A DNA stretch of 64,000 nucleotides, from the NCBI GenBank assembly GCA_012064415.1, contig SSNU01000039.1:216265-280264 (forward strand), written 5' to 3'. Shown here piece by piece: positions 10,778 to 21,029 of the stretch (the stretch's first letter is position 1; each line of letters begins with the position of its first letter). The notes beneath the pieces are model-generated. The model saw only the letters and a program-made list of their open reading frames with translations. It searched no databases and was not told the origin of the DNA. Both the position numbers and the translations under genes were made by a program. This DNA comes from Gyrodactylus bullatarudis. Taxonomy: Eukaryota > Platyhelminthes > Monogenea > Gyrodactylidea > Gyrodactylidae.

Positions 10778-12645
10778 CAAACTTATGATGGATATTTAGA
10801 AAACAGCAACAGATGAAAATCAATTACGGAAGAAAACTTATTTTTGATCAAGTTCAGATCTCAATACGTTGATCACGAACGGGGTTTCTTTATGTTTCTC
10901 GGAAAGTTTGATCAACGAAATAAAAATCGACCATTACTCATATCATCGACCAAGAAAATTAGATTAGATCAAGAAGATTAGTACTCTAACAATATGTCTC
11001 ATATCATAAACCTTGAAAATACTTACTTGTTTTCTGTTGTGTAATGTTAACTCGAATCTGCATGAATTGAGATACGAATGTTTGGGTATCAACCCTAGGG
11101 CACACTAGGGCCTCTAGCATCGCCTTTTGGAGAAGCTCATATATCAAAGAGATGTCTGGTTGACCTAGTTCATAATTTTCCCTTTACACTCTTGTTTTTC
11201 ATAAGAACTCTATTATTTTTTATTGCTGACTTTCATAGCATCTTAACGTTGATAAGATCAAGGTATAGTTTCACTCACTTATTCCCATAGCCATAATTCA
11301 AACAAATATCCTTTATTTTATGTAGTGTTTTTTAAACTTTTCTAGATTTTTATCTAACTCATTTTTATTGTAGAGTTACTTTGCATATTCTCTTGAGAAA
11401 AAAAATGTAAAAAGCTTCCGTTGATATATGTCAGGTTGAGTTTACGCTTACAAACTCAATAAATCTTTATGTGATAAAATGTTAGATTTCTCTTATGTAT
11501 ATACTGTATCCGCCTGTCGGCTTATTCTAACGTAGAAGAGATCAAGAAACTCTGATGAAAGAAATCCTCTGGCAATATTTATGTGTGATTGCCAGATAGT
11601 GAACAATTTGAATATTTACTAGTCACACTTTTTAACCTTTAAAGTCGGTTATTCCTATCACATTGAAAACTTACTTTATTTAAAACCAACACTTATTTTT
11701 AAGCTCAAAGTTCGAAAAAATAGATTCTAAACTTCGTTTACAAATCCACCCCGATCGAATAATTGTCAGAACTAACAATTCCTACTATAATTTTCTATTT
11801 GGTTAAGATCGCTGTCAAAAAACGAGAGAATTATTAATAAAACATTAATTATAATAACACCAGAGGTGTATAAGCACCAGGTTACATATCATACGTATCA
11901 CAGGATTTGAAAAAAATGTATCCACAATCAAAAAAGGGAATCCATTAATCATGTAGAATAAAAGTTATGTAGATGGGATTATATTTCTTATGGTTGGCAT
12001 TGTAAGTATAAAGGAAAAGGGGATATATTTCCGTCATAATTACACATTTGATTACAGGTGGATGCGAAACGTAAAAGTTTTTATGAATAAAAAAGTTCAC
12101 TTGTAAGTAGTCAGATCGTTTCTTGTTGTTGAATGAAATTTCGGCTCTATTGTCTCATCACTAGGGCGGTAAAAAAATCGCAAAAGAAAGGCCTTCTCAG
12201 TTTTAATAATTTATCTATTCGAATTTATAATGAAAGAGAATTTCACGTTTTTTATAAAGCTCTTTCCACATCTACTACAGCCTATCCAGGACTTATTTCA
12301 TATTTTGAATGCTCAACTCCAATTATAGGCTGATTATATGAATAGTCAGAGACAAAACAGAAGAAAATGATTCAACTAATATCTGAGTACAAATACAAAG
12401 GCTTACTTAGATAGTTACTCAGGTGAGAATTAATTTTTTATCAACTACAGAAGAGTAAGGAAAAAATTGCATATTTATCTCGGTTACTAGCTATTTTGGA
12501 AATCAAATTTTTATATTTTTCGAATTTGCGAACGGAAACAAGCAAAAATCGTGAAAAGCTGCCCAAAACCAACTGTGAGCTTCTCTAGTTCCAATTATAG
12601 CATAAGACTTAGGCAAATGGAAACCCTGCATTTATACTGTCGTCA
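10778..12645. other. Intergenic, no gene seen
   Basis: AT-rich. No exon chain, RNA gene or recognised element apart from the Penelope fragment that starts at about 12646. Confidence 0.5.
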
Positions 12646-12835
12646 TTCCAATGTGATTGTGGAGCCTCATATATAGGTAGACCTATTAGGAAGTTATCTA
12701 CGCGAGCGGAGGATCATCTGAAGAAGGATAGTGCGGTTACAAAGCATCTTAGACAAGAAGATCATACAGCTTCAATTTCTAATTTTTCCCTTTTATACAA
12801 AAACCCTAGATGTATGAAAAATGGTGAGACCAATT
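12646..12835 (+). mobile_element. Penelope-like GIY-YIG endonuclease fragment
   Basis: The frame from 12646 reads FQCDCGASYIGRPIRKL and then AEDHLKKDSAVTKHL. This has the CxC pair and SYIGR core of Penelope endonucleases and is a close relative of the copy at 16150-16330. It keeps the HL pair that the other copy has changed to DPL. Truncated on both sides. Confidence 0.75.
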
Positions 12836-13606
12836 TATTTAAATTTTGAGCTGACCATGATGATCTGATGAGGATAATGAGTTTTATTTCTTTTCCTAGT
12901 CTTGAAGAATAGGTCAAAGAGTTTAGTTTGAATTAGTAGTAACTATCTTGTACATTTTCTAGCAAGTTTACACTGTATCTCTAAGGCATACTTTTCATGT
13001 CTAGTATAATGTAAATCTTCATTAATCATTAATCATTTTGAATATTGCTTTCTTAAGGAAGCAGAAAAAATAAAGAGGAGAGAATATTCCGTGATAATCA
13101 CGATTACAATACACACTTGCTTTGGTTTTTATTCTTAGCACAATGAAGAGCAAGACATTTGAATGAGGTTCTTTCACTCTTTAGTTTCCCAGGATTTTTC
13201 TTGATTTGCCATTATTTGGTTATTTTTTTCAAAGTTACATAACACAGTGTAATTGTGGTGTTGGTTTTCATCTTGATAAAACCCTTCATCCACACAAAAT
13301 TCCTGGCATCTAATTTATCAGAGCTAGACGCCTTGATAAGTGATGTTTTTTCTTTTACTTGGAATTATTCCAACGTTCAAATTTTCAGCTTCTCGAATGC
13401 GAAATCAAACGAGGATCACTATCGTAAAGTTTCAAAATATAATTATCGAATTTGTTGAAAAATGTATGAAAAAATGAAGAATTATTTTTAAGATCAAAAT
13501 AAGACAGTGAAACGGATTAATTAATTTTTAATCATCGATATTTCATTGATCTTCAAATAGTGATCACTCACCTTCTTGAATTAGCTTTGCGACCCTCTAC
13601 TATATA
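12836..13606. other. Intergenic, no gene seen
   Basis: No supported gene. A 67-codon ORF at 13255-13458 has no family features and low-complexity AT-driven composition. Confidence 0.45.
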
Positions 13607-13607
13607 T

Positions 13608-13821
13608 AGTGGTGGCCAAAAAAAAGTTTTCACTTTAAAAACTTGTTGTTGTTTGGTTATTTTAAATGATATTTAGTTGCAAAATAGTTCATTCGGTTGA
13701 GCAATATATGCAAATATCTAATATAGTAATTTTTTTCGATTTGATTCATTCATAAATACAAAATTAAGAAATTACCGTTTTCATTGAAATTTATATTGAC
13801 AAAATAAAGTTTTCACTTTTT
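13608..13821 (+). repeat. Left inverted repeat of the Tc1-like element
   Basis: About 213 bp. Its inner end, AAAGTTTTCACTTT, lies about 110 bp before the transposase start. Its reverse complement is the right arm. Confidence 0.9.
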
Positions 13822-13933
13822 AAACTTTCTACTTCTTGTTTGTGAGAAGATTTTTGAATTAGGAAAATTAATTCGCTGATCAGATATTTATTTGCAAGTA
13901 TTCTTACATTAATTATTCTGAAACAAATTCAAA

Positions 13934-14929
13934 ATGCAAATCGAAAGACCGAAGAATTCAAAACTAAGCAATTTTGAAAAAGAATTGGCGTCATCACTGA
14001 AATCAAAGGGTATCAGCCACCGTATGATTGCCAAAGAAATAGGATGTTCTTCAACAACCATAAACAACTTATTTTCTTCGAGAAAATCCAATCGAAAAAG
14101 AGGTCGAAAACGTATAATTCCTAATTCTCTTAAAAAAATAATCAGGTTGATGGCTGTCAACGGGAGAAAAACGACCACACAAATAAAACAACAGTTTAAT
14201 TTGAAAGCTAGCAATCGAACGATTCGTCGATTCTTAAAAAATGAACAAAATTTATATTGGGGAAAACCAAAACTGACTCCTAAATTATGTGAGAATGATA
14301 AAATTTCTCGTAAAGACTGGGCTTGCAAGAAAATTATCGAAAATCAAAATTGGGGAAAGGTAATCTTTTCTGATGAGAAGAAGTTCAACTTGGATGGGCC
14401 AGACGGTCTCAGTGTATGTTGGATTGACAAATCTGTACCTAAGCCAACCAGGATTAAGAGAGGATTTGGTGGAGGAACTGTAATGGTATGGGGTTTTATA
14501 ACAAACGAAAATGTTGGCCGTTTGGTTGTTGTTGATCATAAACTTGATTCAAATTTCTATCAAAAAGTTTTAGAAGAGAGTATTCTACCTTTTAAAGAGG
14601 AGCTCGTGAATTCAAATTTAATTTTTCAACAGGATAACGCCCCTTGTCATCGATCAATTTCTACCAAAAGTTGGTTTCGAGAACACGGAATCATTTTGCT
14701 TGAATGGCCATCTAGAAGTCCAGATTTGAACCCAATTGAAAATCTCTGGGGAATTCTAGCTCAAAATGTCTATGCAAATGGTAGACAGTTTAGTAATAAA
14801 GATGAATTAATAAAGTGCATATTTAGAGAGTGGAATTTAATAGAGAGAGAAACTATTATAAATCTCTATAGATCTATGCCAAAAAGATGCTTATCAGTGG
14901 TTCAAAATGATGGAGATTTCACTAAATAA
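13934..14929 (+). CDS. Tc1-family transposase
   Basis: 331 aa, one exon, typical full length for Tc1 transposases. Residues about 1-110 form two helix-turn-helix DNA-binding units with a basic GRKR linker. The catalytic triad is visible: Asp in FSDEKKF, Asp in QQDNAPCH and Glu in DLNPIENLW, with 34 residues between the last two (DD34E). It cuts and pastes DNA at TA sites by binding its inverted repeats. The stop codon directly abuts the right inverted repeat. No frameshift or internal stop. Confidence 0.95.
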   Translation: MQIERPKNSKLSNFEKELASSLKSKGISHRMIAKEIGCSSTTINNLFSSRKSNRKRGRKRIIPNSLKKIIRLMAVNGRKTTTQIKQQFNLKASNRTIRRFLKNEQNLYWGKPKLTPKLCENDKISRKDWACKKIIENQNWGKVIFSDEKKFNLDGPDGLSVCWIDKSVPKPTRIKRGFGGGTVMVWGFITNENVGRLVVVDHKLDSNFYQKVLEESILPFKEELVNSNLIFQQDNAPCHRSISTKSWFREHGIILLEWPSRSPDLNPIENLWGILAQNVYANGRQFSNKDELIKCIFREWNLIERETIINLYRSMPKRCLSVVQNDGDFTK

Positions 14930-15142
14930 AAGTGAAAACTTTATTTTGTCAATATAAATTTCAATGAAAACGGTAATTTCTTAATTTTGTATTTATGAAT
15001 GAATCAAATCGAAAAAAAATTACTATATTAGATATTTGCATATATTGCTCAACCGAATGAACTATTTTGCAACTAAATATCATTTAAAATAACCAAACAA
15101 CAACAAGTTTTTAAAGTGAAAACTTTTTTTTGGCCACCACTA
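14929..15142 (-). repeat. Right inverted repeat of the Tc1-like element
   Basis: Reverse complement of 13608-13821 without a mismatch noticed on reading through. It begins at the transposase stop codon. Confidence 0.9.
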
Positions 15143-15143
15143 T

Positions 15144-15690
15144 ATTAGTAGATATATTAAAATTGTAATTAAAAAGTATCACTATTTAATTTTTCCAATG
15201 TTTTTTCAGTCATTAAATTATACCGACCTCAAAGTTAGGTTCGTTATGCATAAATCTATCAATGCTTCAAAGAAACAGTTCTAAGATGATGATTTTACGT
15301 TTTTTTCATAATTCATCGATAAAATTTATACCACTCAATTTAGAATCAGAAATTATTTACGTTTACACGATTAGTTTTTTTTAGAACGTAAGAGAAAACA
15401 ATAGTAACTGTCTAAAATCAACATTCCATTTTTTAAAAATAATCTGAATTCTAAAGCTAACTTGTCAAGGGAATGGACTCTGATGTAAAACAACTCTTCA
15501 ATAAAAATTAGTAATGGTAGATTTAATTGGGATATAACCAACCTTTTTCCAAAGCCTGCAAGAGATTTGGTTATATTCCAATTAAATCTACCATTACTAA
15601 TTTTTATTGAAGACAAAACAATTTTCCTATTGAAAACAACTTTTAATCTCTTCCCTCTTAGGGAATAGTTTAGGGATTTTTAAAAAGAGA
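15144..15690. repeat. Inverted-repeat remnants next to a Penelope copy
   Basis: A ~65-bp segment at 15500-15555 recurs inverted at about 15560-15612 (AATTAGTAATGGTAGATTTA and its complement), and a related pair flanks 32165-32510. The part at 15400-15480 resembles the inverted repeat at 19806-20358. No gene seen. Confidence 0.5.
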
Positions 15691-16455
15691 AAGTTTGGCG
15701 GATTTTCATAATTCAAAAAATGGCCTCATCTTAGCCATGACTTTCCGGGTAAAAATATTTATCATTTTTCATGTCAATTCTAGCTTTAGATGAACGAACA
15801 ATTTTTACTCTAACATTTAGTCCAGGGAAGAGAATACGGAGGATTGCTAGTCCAGAAGAAATACCAAAAGAAATAGAGACGGCTAAGTCTTGTTTAATGA
15901 AAAATGGATATCCAACCAAATTTGTGGACAAGTTCATCAATCAATCTTTGGTTAGGGATTAGGAAGGCGAGAAAACAAAAGTTTTCATGAAACTCAACTT
16001 CAAAGGGGATGGTTTTAGTAATGATGTTAGGAGAAAACTGAACAATCTCATCGATCAATATTATTACAATATACAATTGAAAATTGTATTCAAAACTCAT
16101 AGATTGTTCAGCTTAATCCATAAGGATTTACTTGACCCTCAAGAAAAGACTCTATTGATTTACAAGTTTCAGTGTGACTGTGGTGCTTCGTATATAGGAC
16201 GTACTATTAGAAAGTTGTCAACAAGATCGCATGATCCCCTCAATAAAGATACCGCGGTGACCAGACATCTAAAACAGGAAAATCATGCTGCTTCAATTTC
16301 TAATTTTTTCCATCTTATACAAAAACCCAGGGGATGACAGCATAGATGTATGGGTGAAGGAGAAATTCTTTATCAATCAATACAAAACCAATCTAGGTGT
16401 ATGTGTTCAGAAAAACTATTCCTATAATCTTCAACTACCGTGGCCTATGTGAACT
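15690..16455 (+). mobile_element. Penelope-like element, 5'-truncated, degenerate
   Basis: Three frames together read as a Penelope C-terminal half. First, the region before the nuclease with KNGYPTKFVDKFI (about 15895-15960). Then a linker ending LLIYKFQCDCGASYIGR (nuclease core, about 16150-16215). Last, a tail ending YNLQLPWPM before a stop at about 16447. A stop at 15961 and a frame change near 16330 show it is inactive. The reverse transcriptase palm is missing. Confidence 0.8.
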
Positions 16456-17144
16456 TTTTCACCTTTTTCTCTTCCCTGTTGCTATTTATTGAAGAGTTTT
16501 TGGTGTTTTTTTCAGCTTACATAATATTCTTATTTCCATTCATGACTCTTATATTGTTCAAGTTATACTGTATTTCTTTGTGAATTGTAAATTATTATTT
16601 TTCATTCAAACCTTAACTTTTATCATTTTCAAAGAGAGACCATTGATGATCCTTTGAGAAATGTGCATTTGGTTTTCAATATATTTTCTTACATATTTCT
16701 AAAATATTTAGTCTGTCTTATCATTATTTTTATTTCTTCAAAAGAAACAACAAAAAAATACTTGTTGCATGGATAATATCCATTGGATATGAATATAAAT
16801 TAGTAGGGAATGATGATATATTTGTCACATTTTCTGTTTCACATGTTGACAGAGAAAAACCAGAATTATACTTGCCAAAAATTTGACAAACTGAAAATGT
16901 TTTACTTCATGTATTGTGCGGCCCAAAACGATAATTATGATGTCATCTTGAATGCTACAATTAAAAATGATTTATTCGACTCTGAATGCTAATCTCCATC
17001 TTCTTCAATGTACGGGTAAATTTTCAAAGATTGTTTAGGAAGTGTTTTTTCTCTAATACACTAAAAACTTCCTTGAAAATGTGTGAGCTAGAAACTAGAC
17101 GCCTTAAAAATTATAATGAACGTACTCATAAGTACGAACTGTAA
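16456..17144. other. Intergenic, no gene seen
   Basis: AT-rich. A 60-codon ORF at 16810-16992 has no supporting features. Confidence 0.45.
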
Positions 17145-17402
17145 TTAGCAATGATAATTATCCCTACAGCCTGTTATTATCCTTTCTAACTCAATGCTTG
17201 TTAATGATTCGTAGGCAGTTTGGCAATTTAGAACAAAATTTTGAAACATTGGTGTGAGTTTATCACGAGTGGATCCTTGTAGCCTTTCAACTTTATTGTC
17301 AAATCGAAGAAATCTTTTGATGATGTTGTATCTGGAATACGACATATAATCTTCAACAGGGATTGGTCCGTATCTATCAATCCATAATTCTTTCAAATCC
17401 AT
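17145..17402 (-). pseudogene. piggyBac-type transposase, N-terminal fragment
   Basis: 85 residues containing LWIDRYGPIPVEDYMSYSRY, FLRFDN and RDKLTPMFQNF. These match the pattern of piggyBac-like (DDE_Tnp_1_7) transposases, where a W..RYG block is followed by LRFDD and KL.P. No DDD catalytic region follows. It points away from the C-terminal fragment at 19111, so the two are not one gene. Confidence 0.7.
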
Positions 17403-17721
17403 ATTTTTTTGATGACATACTCCGAAATAAAGACTTATTGCTATCCAATTTGAAAATTTGGTACATTTTCGAAATTCGAAAAAAAAATTTTTTGAATATC
17501 CACATCTTATTAGCTCATTCCGTTTTAGAATTCAAAGAATTCTTTTTTCTGTGAACCCGGAGAAAAATATCGAGTTTTTTGTAAAAATGGTAAATTCTCA
17601 TCTTCATGTCAATTAGGTTTACATCAATAATTCGTAAATAGTACTTATTATTTACAAATTAACATCTTGGTGATTTATTATATTATAGTTATGTACAACA
17701 ATTGGTTTTCATGTTATCTCT
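17403..17721. other. 3' flank, no gene seen
   Basis: Contains AATAAA on the minus strand (17674-17679), 43 bp past the stop of the gene at 17722. Otherwise AT-rich, with some fold-back-like motifs around 17440-17490. Confidence 0.5.
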
Positions 17722-18417
17722 CTAATTTGATGAAACAGACCTTTCCAATTTTTCAATGATCTCATCCAAGCTCATATCCTTGGAGATGCCAAAGTCTTTC
17801 TTCAGGTCATTATAGATACTTGTGGGTAGTAAGGATGCCAGTGGTTTGATACATGACGTTACCTCTGTCACATTCCTAATATTCTCCTTTATCCCGACAT
17901 TGTCGGTAAGATCGACTTTGTACGTTTTCTCAGACTTTACGTCATCAACCTTTGATGACATAGTCAAGTTGGATAGGTCCTCAACAATTTCAGCATCATA
18001 ATGGCTCGTGAAGCGCTTTATAAAGACACCCTGCTTGCCAAAGTAATTCTGTACGATCTTGAGGAGGTCATCTGAGACCCTGTCGGAGCAGACCAACTTC
18101 CAGTAGACATCGCCGCCTTCATCGGTGAAGCTTCTCATTTTGAAATTGAAATCATAAATGAACGGTGATACAATCTTTGTTAGTTCTGTCTTGAAGTCTT
18201 GCGGAAACTTTTGACACTTCAGTAGGAGAGAACGTTCCACACTAATGCTGGGATCTTCGTATTCATTCGAGGGATATCCCCTCTTGGTATTCTCTCCCAT
18301 TAGGTTGTAAATAAACTCATTCCGTGAGTTGAGGCTTGTCTTCAACCGTTTAATGGTCTCATCACGCTTGTATACCGTTCTCAATAGGGCCTCATAAGAG
18401 ATTCCATCGTACTGCAT
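17722..18417 (-). CDS. Unknown 231-aa protein, single visible exon
   Basis: An uninterrupted 231-codon frame whose base composition is clearly richer in G+C than its surroundings, with a polyadenylation signal 43 bp after the stop. The start is ATG at 18417, just after a good acceptor (ccagacag), so an upstream exon or spliced leader is possible. The N-terminal 45 residues look helical (YKRDETIKRLKTSLNSR). The middle has aromatic, mixed alpha/beta character (YDFNFKMRSF, DVYWKLVCSD). The C-terminus is charged and helical (MSLDEIIEKLERS). No signal peptide or membrane segment. I do not recognise the family. It lies between two piggyBac remnants of opposite orientation, so transposon-borne origin is one alternative. 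Confidence 0.65.
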   Translation of the reverse strand: MQYDGISYEALLRTVYKRDETIKRLKTSLNSRNEFIYNLMGENTKRGYPSNEYEDPSISVERSLLLKCQKFPQDFKTELTKIVSPFIYDFNFKMRSFTDEGGDVYWKLVCSDRVSDDLLKIVQNYFGKQGVFIKRFTSHYDAEIVEDLSNLTMSSKVDDVKSEKTYKVDLTDNVGIKENIRNVTEVTSCIKPLASLLPTSIYNDLKKDFGISKDMSLDEIIEKLERSVSSN

Positions 18418-19059
18418 TCCTGTCTGGATGTTGAAGATGAAAAAAGTCTATTTATTCAATGTTGGACGTGTGAAGTTCAGAAAAATTCACAGCAGTGCAA
18501 TTATATAATTTTCACATAAATTAGAGTTAAAGTCTCTAACAGAAATACATGAAAGGTAAATTGATATATTTAGGTATTTTAATCTTTTCGTTTAATCTTA
18601 ACTTTTTCCATCCATCTGAATTGTCTATTTAAAATTTTTTTTTGATATACAAACTCTCATTTGAAAAATACAATTTTTAAACCCGCGCTAACAAATTTTT
18701 AATAAATGTTACAGCGATGATAATACTTGGTAAAATTCAATTTTATGAGTAATCTGTATGACTTTTCGGATGAAAAATAGTTTGATAGCTTTTTAAAACA
18801 ACAAAAATTCTAAACTTTCGATTAAAAATCTAATACATAGAAAATAAATTAATATTTTCTACTATTTACTTTTAAGTAGTTATGCTTTAATATTTATATA
18901 CTTGTAAGATGATCTAAACTATTGAATACAAGGAATTCTGTAATGAACCATTTCTAATCAATGATTAGTAATCATAATTCATCAATTAAATTTATACCAT
19001 TCGATTGTGAATCAACAATTTTATATGTTTTTACTATTTGATTACAGAAAAGACGGAAC
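18418..19059. other. Intergenic, no gene seen
   Basis: AT-rich. A segment at about 18960-19045 recurs inverted at about 20385-20455 and, more diverged, near 15295-15365, which suggests remains of an element interrupted by the piggyBac copy. Confidence 0.45.
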
Positions 19060-19805
19060 AGAGAACGTATGATCTTGCGATGTATTTGAAACGAAACCGA
19101 ACTGCCTTAGTTGGCACTTGAAGAAAGAATCGTTCATTTCTTCCACAAACTTTTCAACAAAAGCAAAGACGTAGTTTTGATGCGATTTGGACAGCAGAAA
19201 AACAAACCTGTTGTACTACTCTCCACACTCCATACAAATCCGGATGATACTGGTGCCAAACCCGAAATTGTACATTATTATAATCAAACCAAAGGTGGTG
19301 TGGATACTCTTGATTTACTGGTTGGGAATTATTCATGTCATAGAGCAACCAGAAGATGGCCTTTATCTCTTTTCTGGAACATATTGGACATAGCTTTCTT
19401 TAATGCTTATGTTCTTTACTGCACAAAGTGGCCAGAAACTCTAAGAACTAAGAAGTATTCCTGCAGGGATTTTCTGAAGAAGTTATCCATAAGACTCATG
19501 GGAATTGAAGAGGAAATCCCAGATCCAAAAAGATGGAGACTGACTCAAAGCACTGAAAAATCTAGAGGAAGATGCAGTATTTGTCCAAGGCAAAATGATC
19601 GTAAAACTAAGCTAAAATGTCACAAGTTTGATAATTCAATATGCCAGAATCACGCAACTCTTGTGAACCTATAAATTTTATATAATATATATTTAATTGA
19701 AAAATACCGATCCGACTTCATTATTTTGAGATTTTTTTCTACTGGGGTCATTTAGACCCCAAATGTCATCCTTGTAATCTTTATCTAATGTCGAGCTAGG
19801 GTTAA
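19060..19805 (+). pseudogene. piggyBac-type element, 3' half (transposase C-terminus and terminus)
   Basis: The ORF at 19111-19674 (187 codons) encodes the C-terminal third of a piggyBac-like transposase. It has YNQTKGGVDTLDLLVGNY and RRWPLSLFWNILDIAFFNAY, then a Cys-rich tail CSICPRQNDRKTKLKC of the zinc-binding type found in this family. The catalytic DDD core upstream is missing. A GGGGTC-ATTTA-GACCCC palindrome (about 19744-19760) and the AGGG terminus with TTAA (19802-19805) mark the right end of the element. Inactive as it stands. Confidence 0.82.
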
Positions 19806-20360
19806 TAGCTGTCTAAAATCAATTTTGAGTTTTATCCGCCAACACTTCATTTCTTAAAAATAATCTGACTTCAAAAGCTTAAATGTGAAGGGATTGACTT
19901 TGATGTGAAACAATTCTGACTCTCTCCCCTCTTGGTGCAGAGTTTAGAGATTAATGTTTACACAAATTCTACAATATGTTCAAGCCCTTTCATATTACGT
20001 TATTGCGCTTTTATGCTCTCGATTATTCAGAGGGGTGGGTTTATTATATAAAAATATAAAAAAATGTTGATTCATCATTTTTGATGACAAATTTTTAAAT
20101 CAACCAATAAAATTGAGTATTTATGGTATTGAACAATCAAGTATTGATAAGTACTTGTAAGCTATAAATACTTGTATATTGATTAATTCATCCAGTACAA
20201 TCGGGGTTCCTACTCTCTAAACTCTGCACCAAGAGGGGAGAGAGTCAGAATTGTTTCACATCAAAATCAATCCCTTCAAATTTAAGCTTTGGAAGTCAGA
20301 TTATTTTTAGGAAATGAAGTGTTGGCGGATAAAACTCAAAATTGATTTTAGACAGCTAGT
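19806..20360. repeat. Fold-back element with ~150-bp inverted arms
   Basis: 19806-19956 (starting GCTGTCTAAAATCAATTTTG) recurs inverted at about 20212-20358 with few differences, around a ~250-bp centre. It starts directly at the TTAA of the piggyBac remnant. A diverged arm is at 15400-15480. No ORF. Confidence 0.75.
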
Positions 20361-21029
20361 AATGTTTTCTGTTACGTCTTTTCTGGAATCAAATAATAGA
20401 AACATAAATAATTGTTGATTATCAATCGAATGGTATATATTTTATTGATGAATTATGAAAAAAAACTTAAAATCGTCATCTAAGAATATGTTGCTTTGAA
20501 TTATTGAATTGTGAATATTTTGTAATTTATTATAAACGTTCAGATTTTTTGGCATCATATTGAAGGGTAGACCATTAGGCATTCTATACATGAGAGTGCT
20601 TCGCATTAAAAATATATTTACTACAGTTATACCTGCGACTTGTAAAGCGAAAATTCATTCGAAAGAGCGTTTTTCGCTGAAGAATTCTCTATGCTTGGTT
20701 TATCGTAGATAGATTCGGATCAAAAGATATTCAAACTTGAATTATTTTTCTGAAATCGATTTTGTCGAAAAAAAGCTTTTTCCTAACATTGCTGATCGTG
20801 TAGGGGGTCTTTTTTACCTCTTAGACAAGCCTAGATGTAGTTACTCATTACGCTACTCTTTTGTCAACATCCAACTGTTCCACACCCATCCGAAAATCTC
20901 AAAGAAAGTGTCTAAGTTACTTGTTTCAGAATATAGTCATCATAAGTTTAAAAGATAAGGATACATGTGAGTAAGACAAAATAGACTTTTATTCATCGAT
21001 AATTGAAATTCAGATCACCATGGTTCTGT
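20361..21029. other. Intergenic, no gene seen
   Basis: Downstream flank of the synaptotagmin-like gene. A 73-codon ORF at 20737-20958 has no family features. Confidence 0.45.

Larger units (their letters stand above)
13607..15143 (+). mobile_element. Complete Tc1-like transposon (DD34E)
   Basis: About 1.54 kb bounded by perfect inverted repeats of ~213 bp, starting AGTGGTGGCC at about 13609 and ending GGCCACCACT at about 15141. TA dinucleotides flank the ends. The 331-codon transposase is uninterrupted and the two arms matched throughout by eye, so this looks like a young, possibly still mobile copy. Confidence 0.93.

Noticed and set aside
12860..12890. CTGATGAG as a hammerhead ribozyme core
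   Set aside because: No closing stem II or GAAA at the right distance.
13909..14539. ORFs of 84 and 139 codons on the minus strand
   Set aside because: Shadows of the Tc1 transposase in the antisense frame, with no features of their own.
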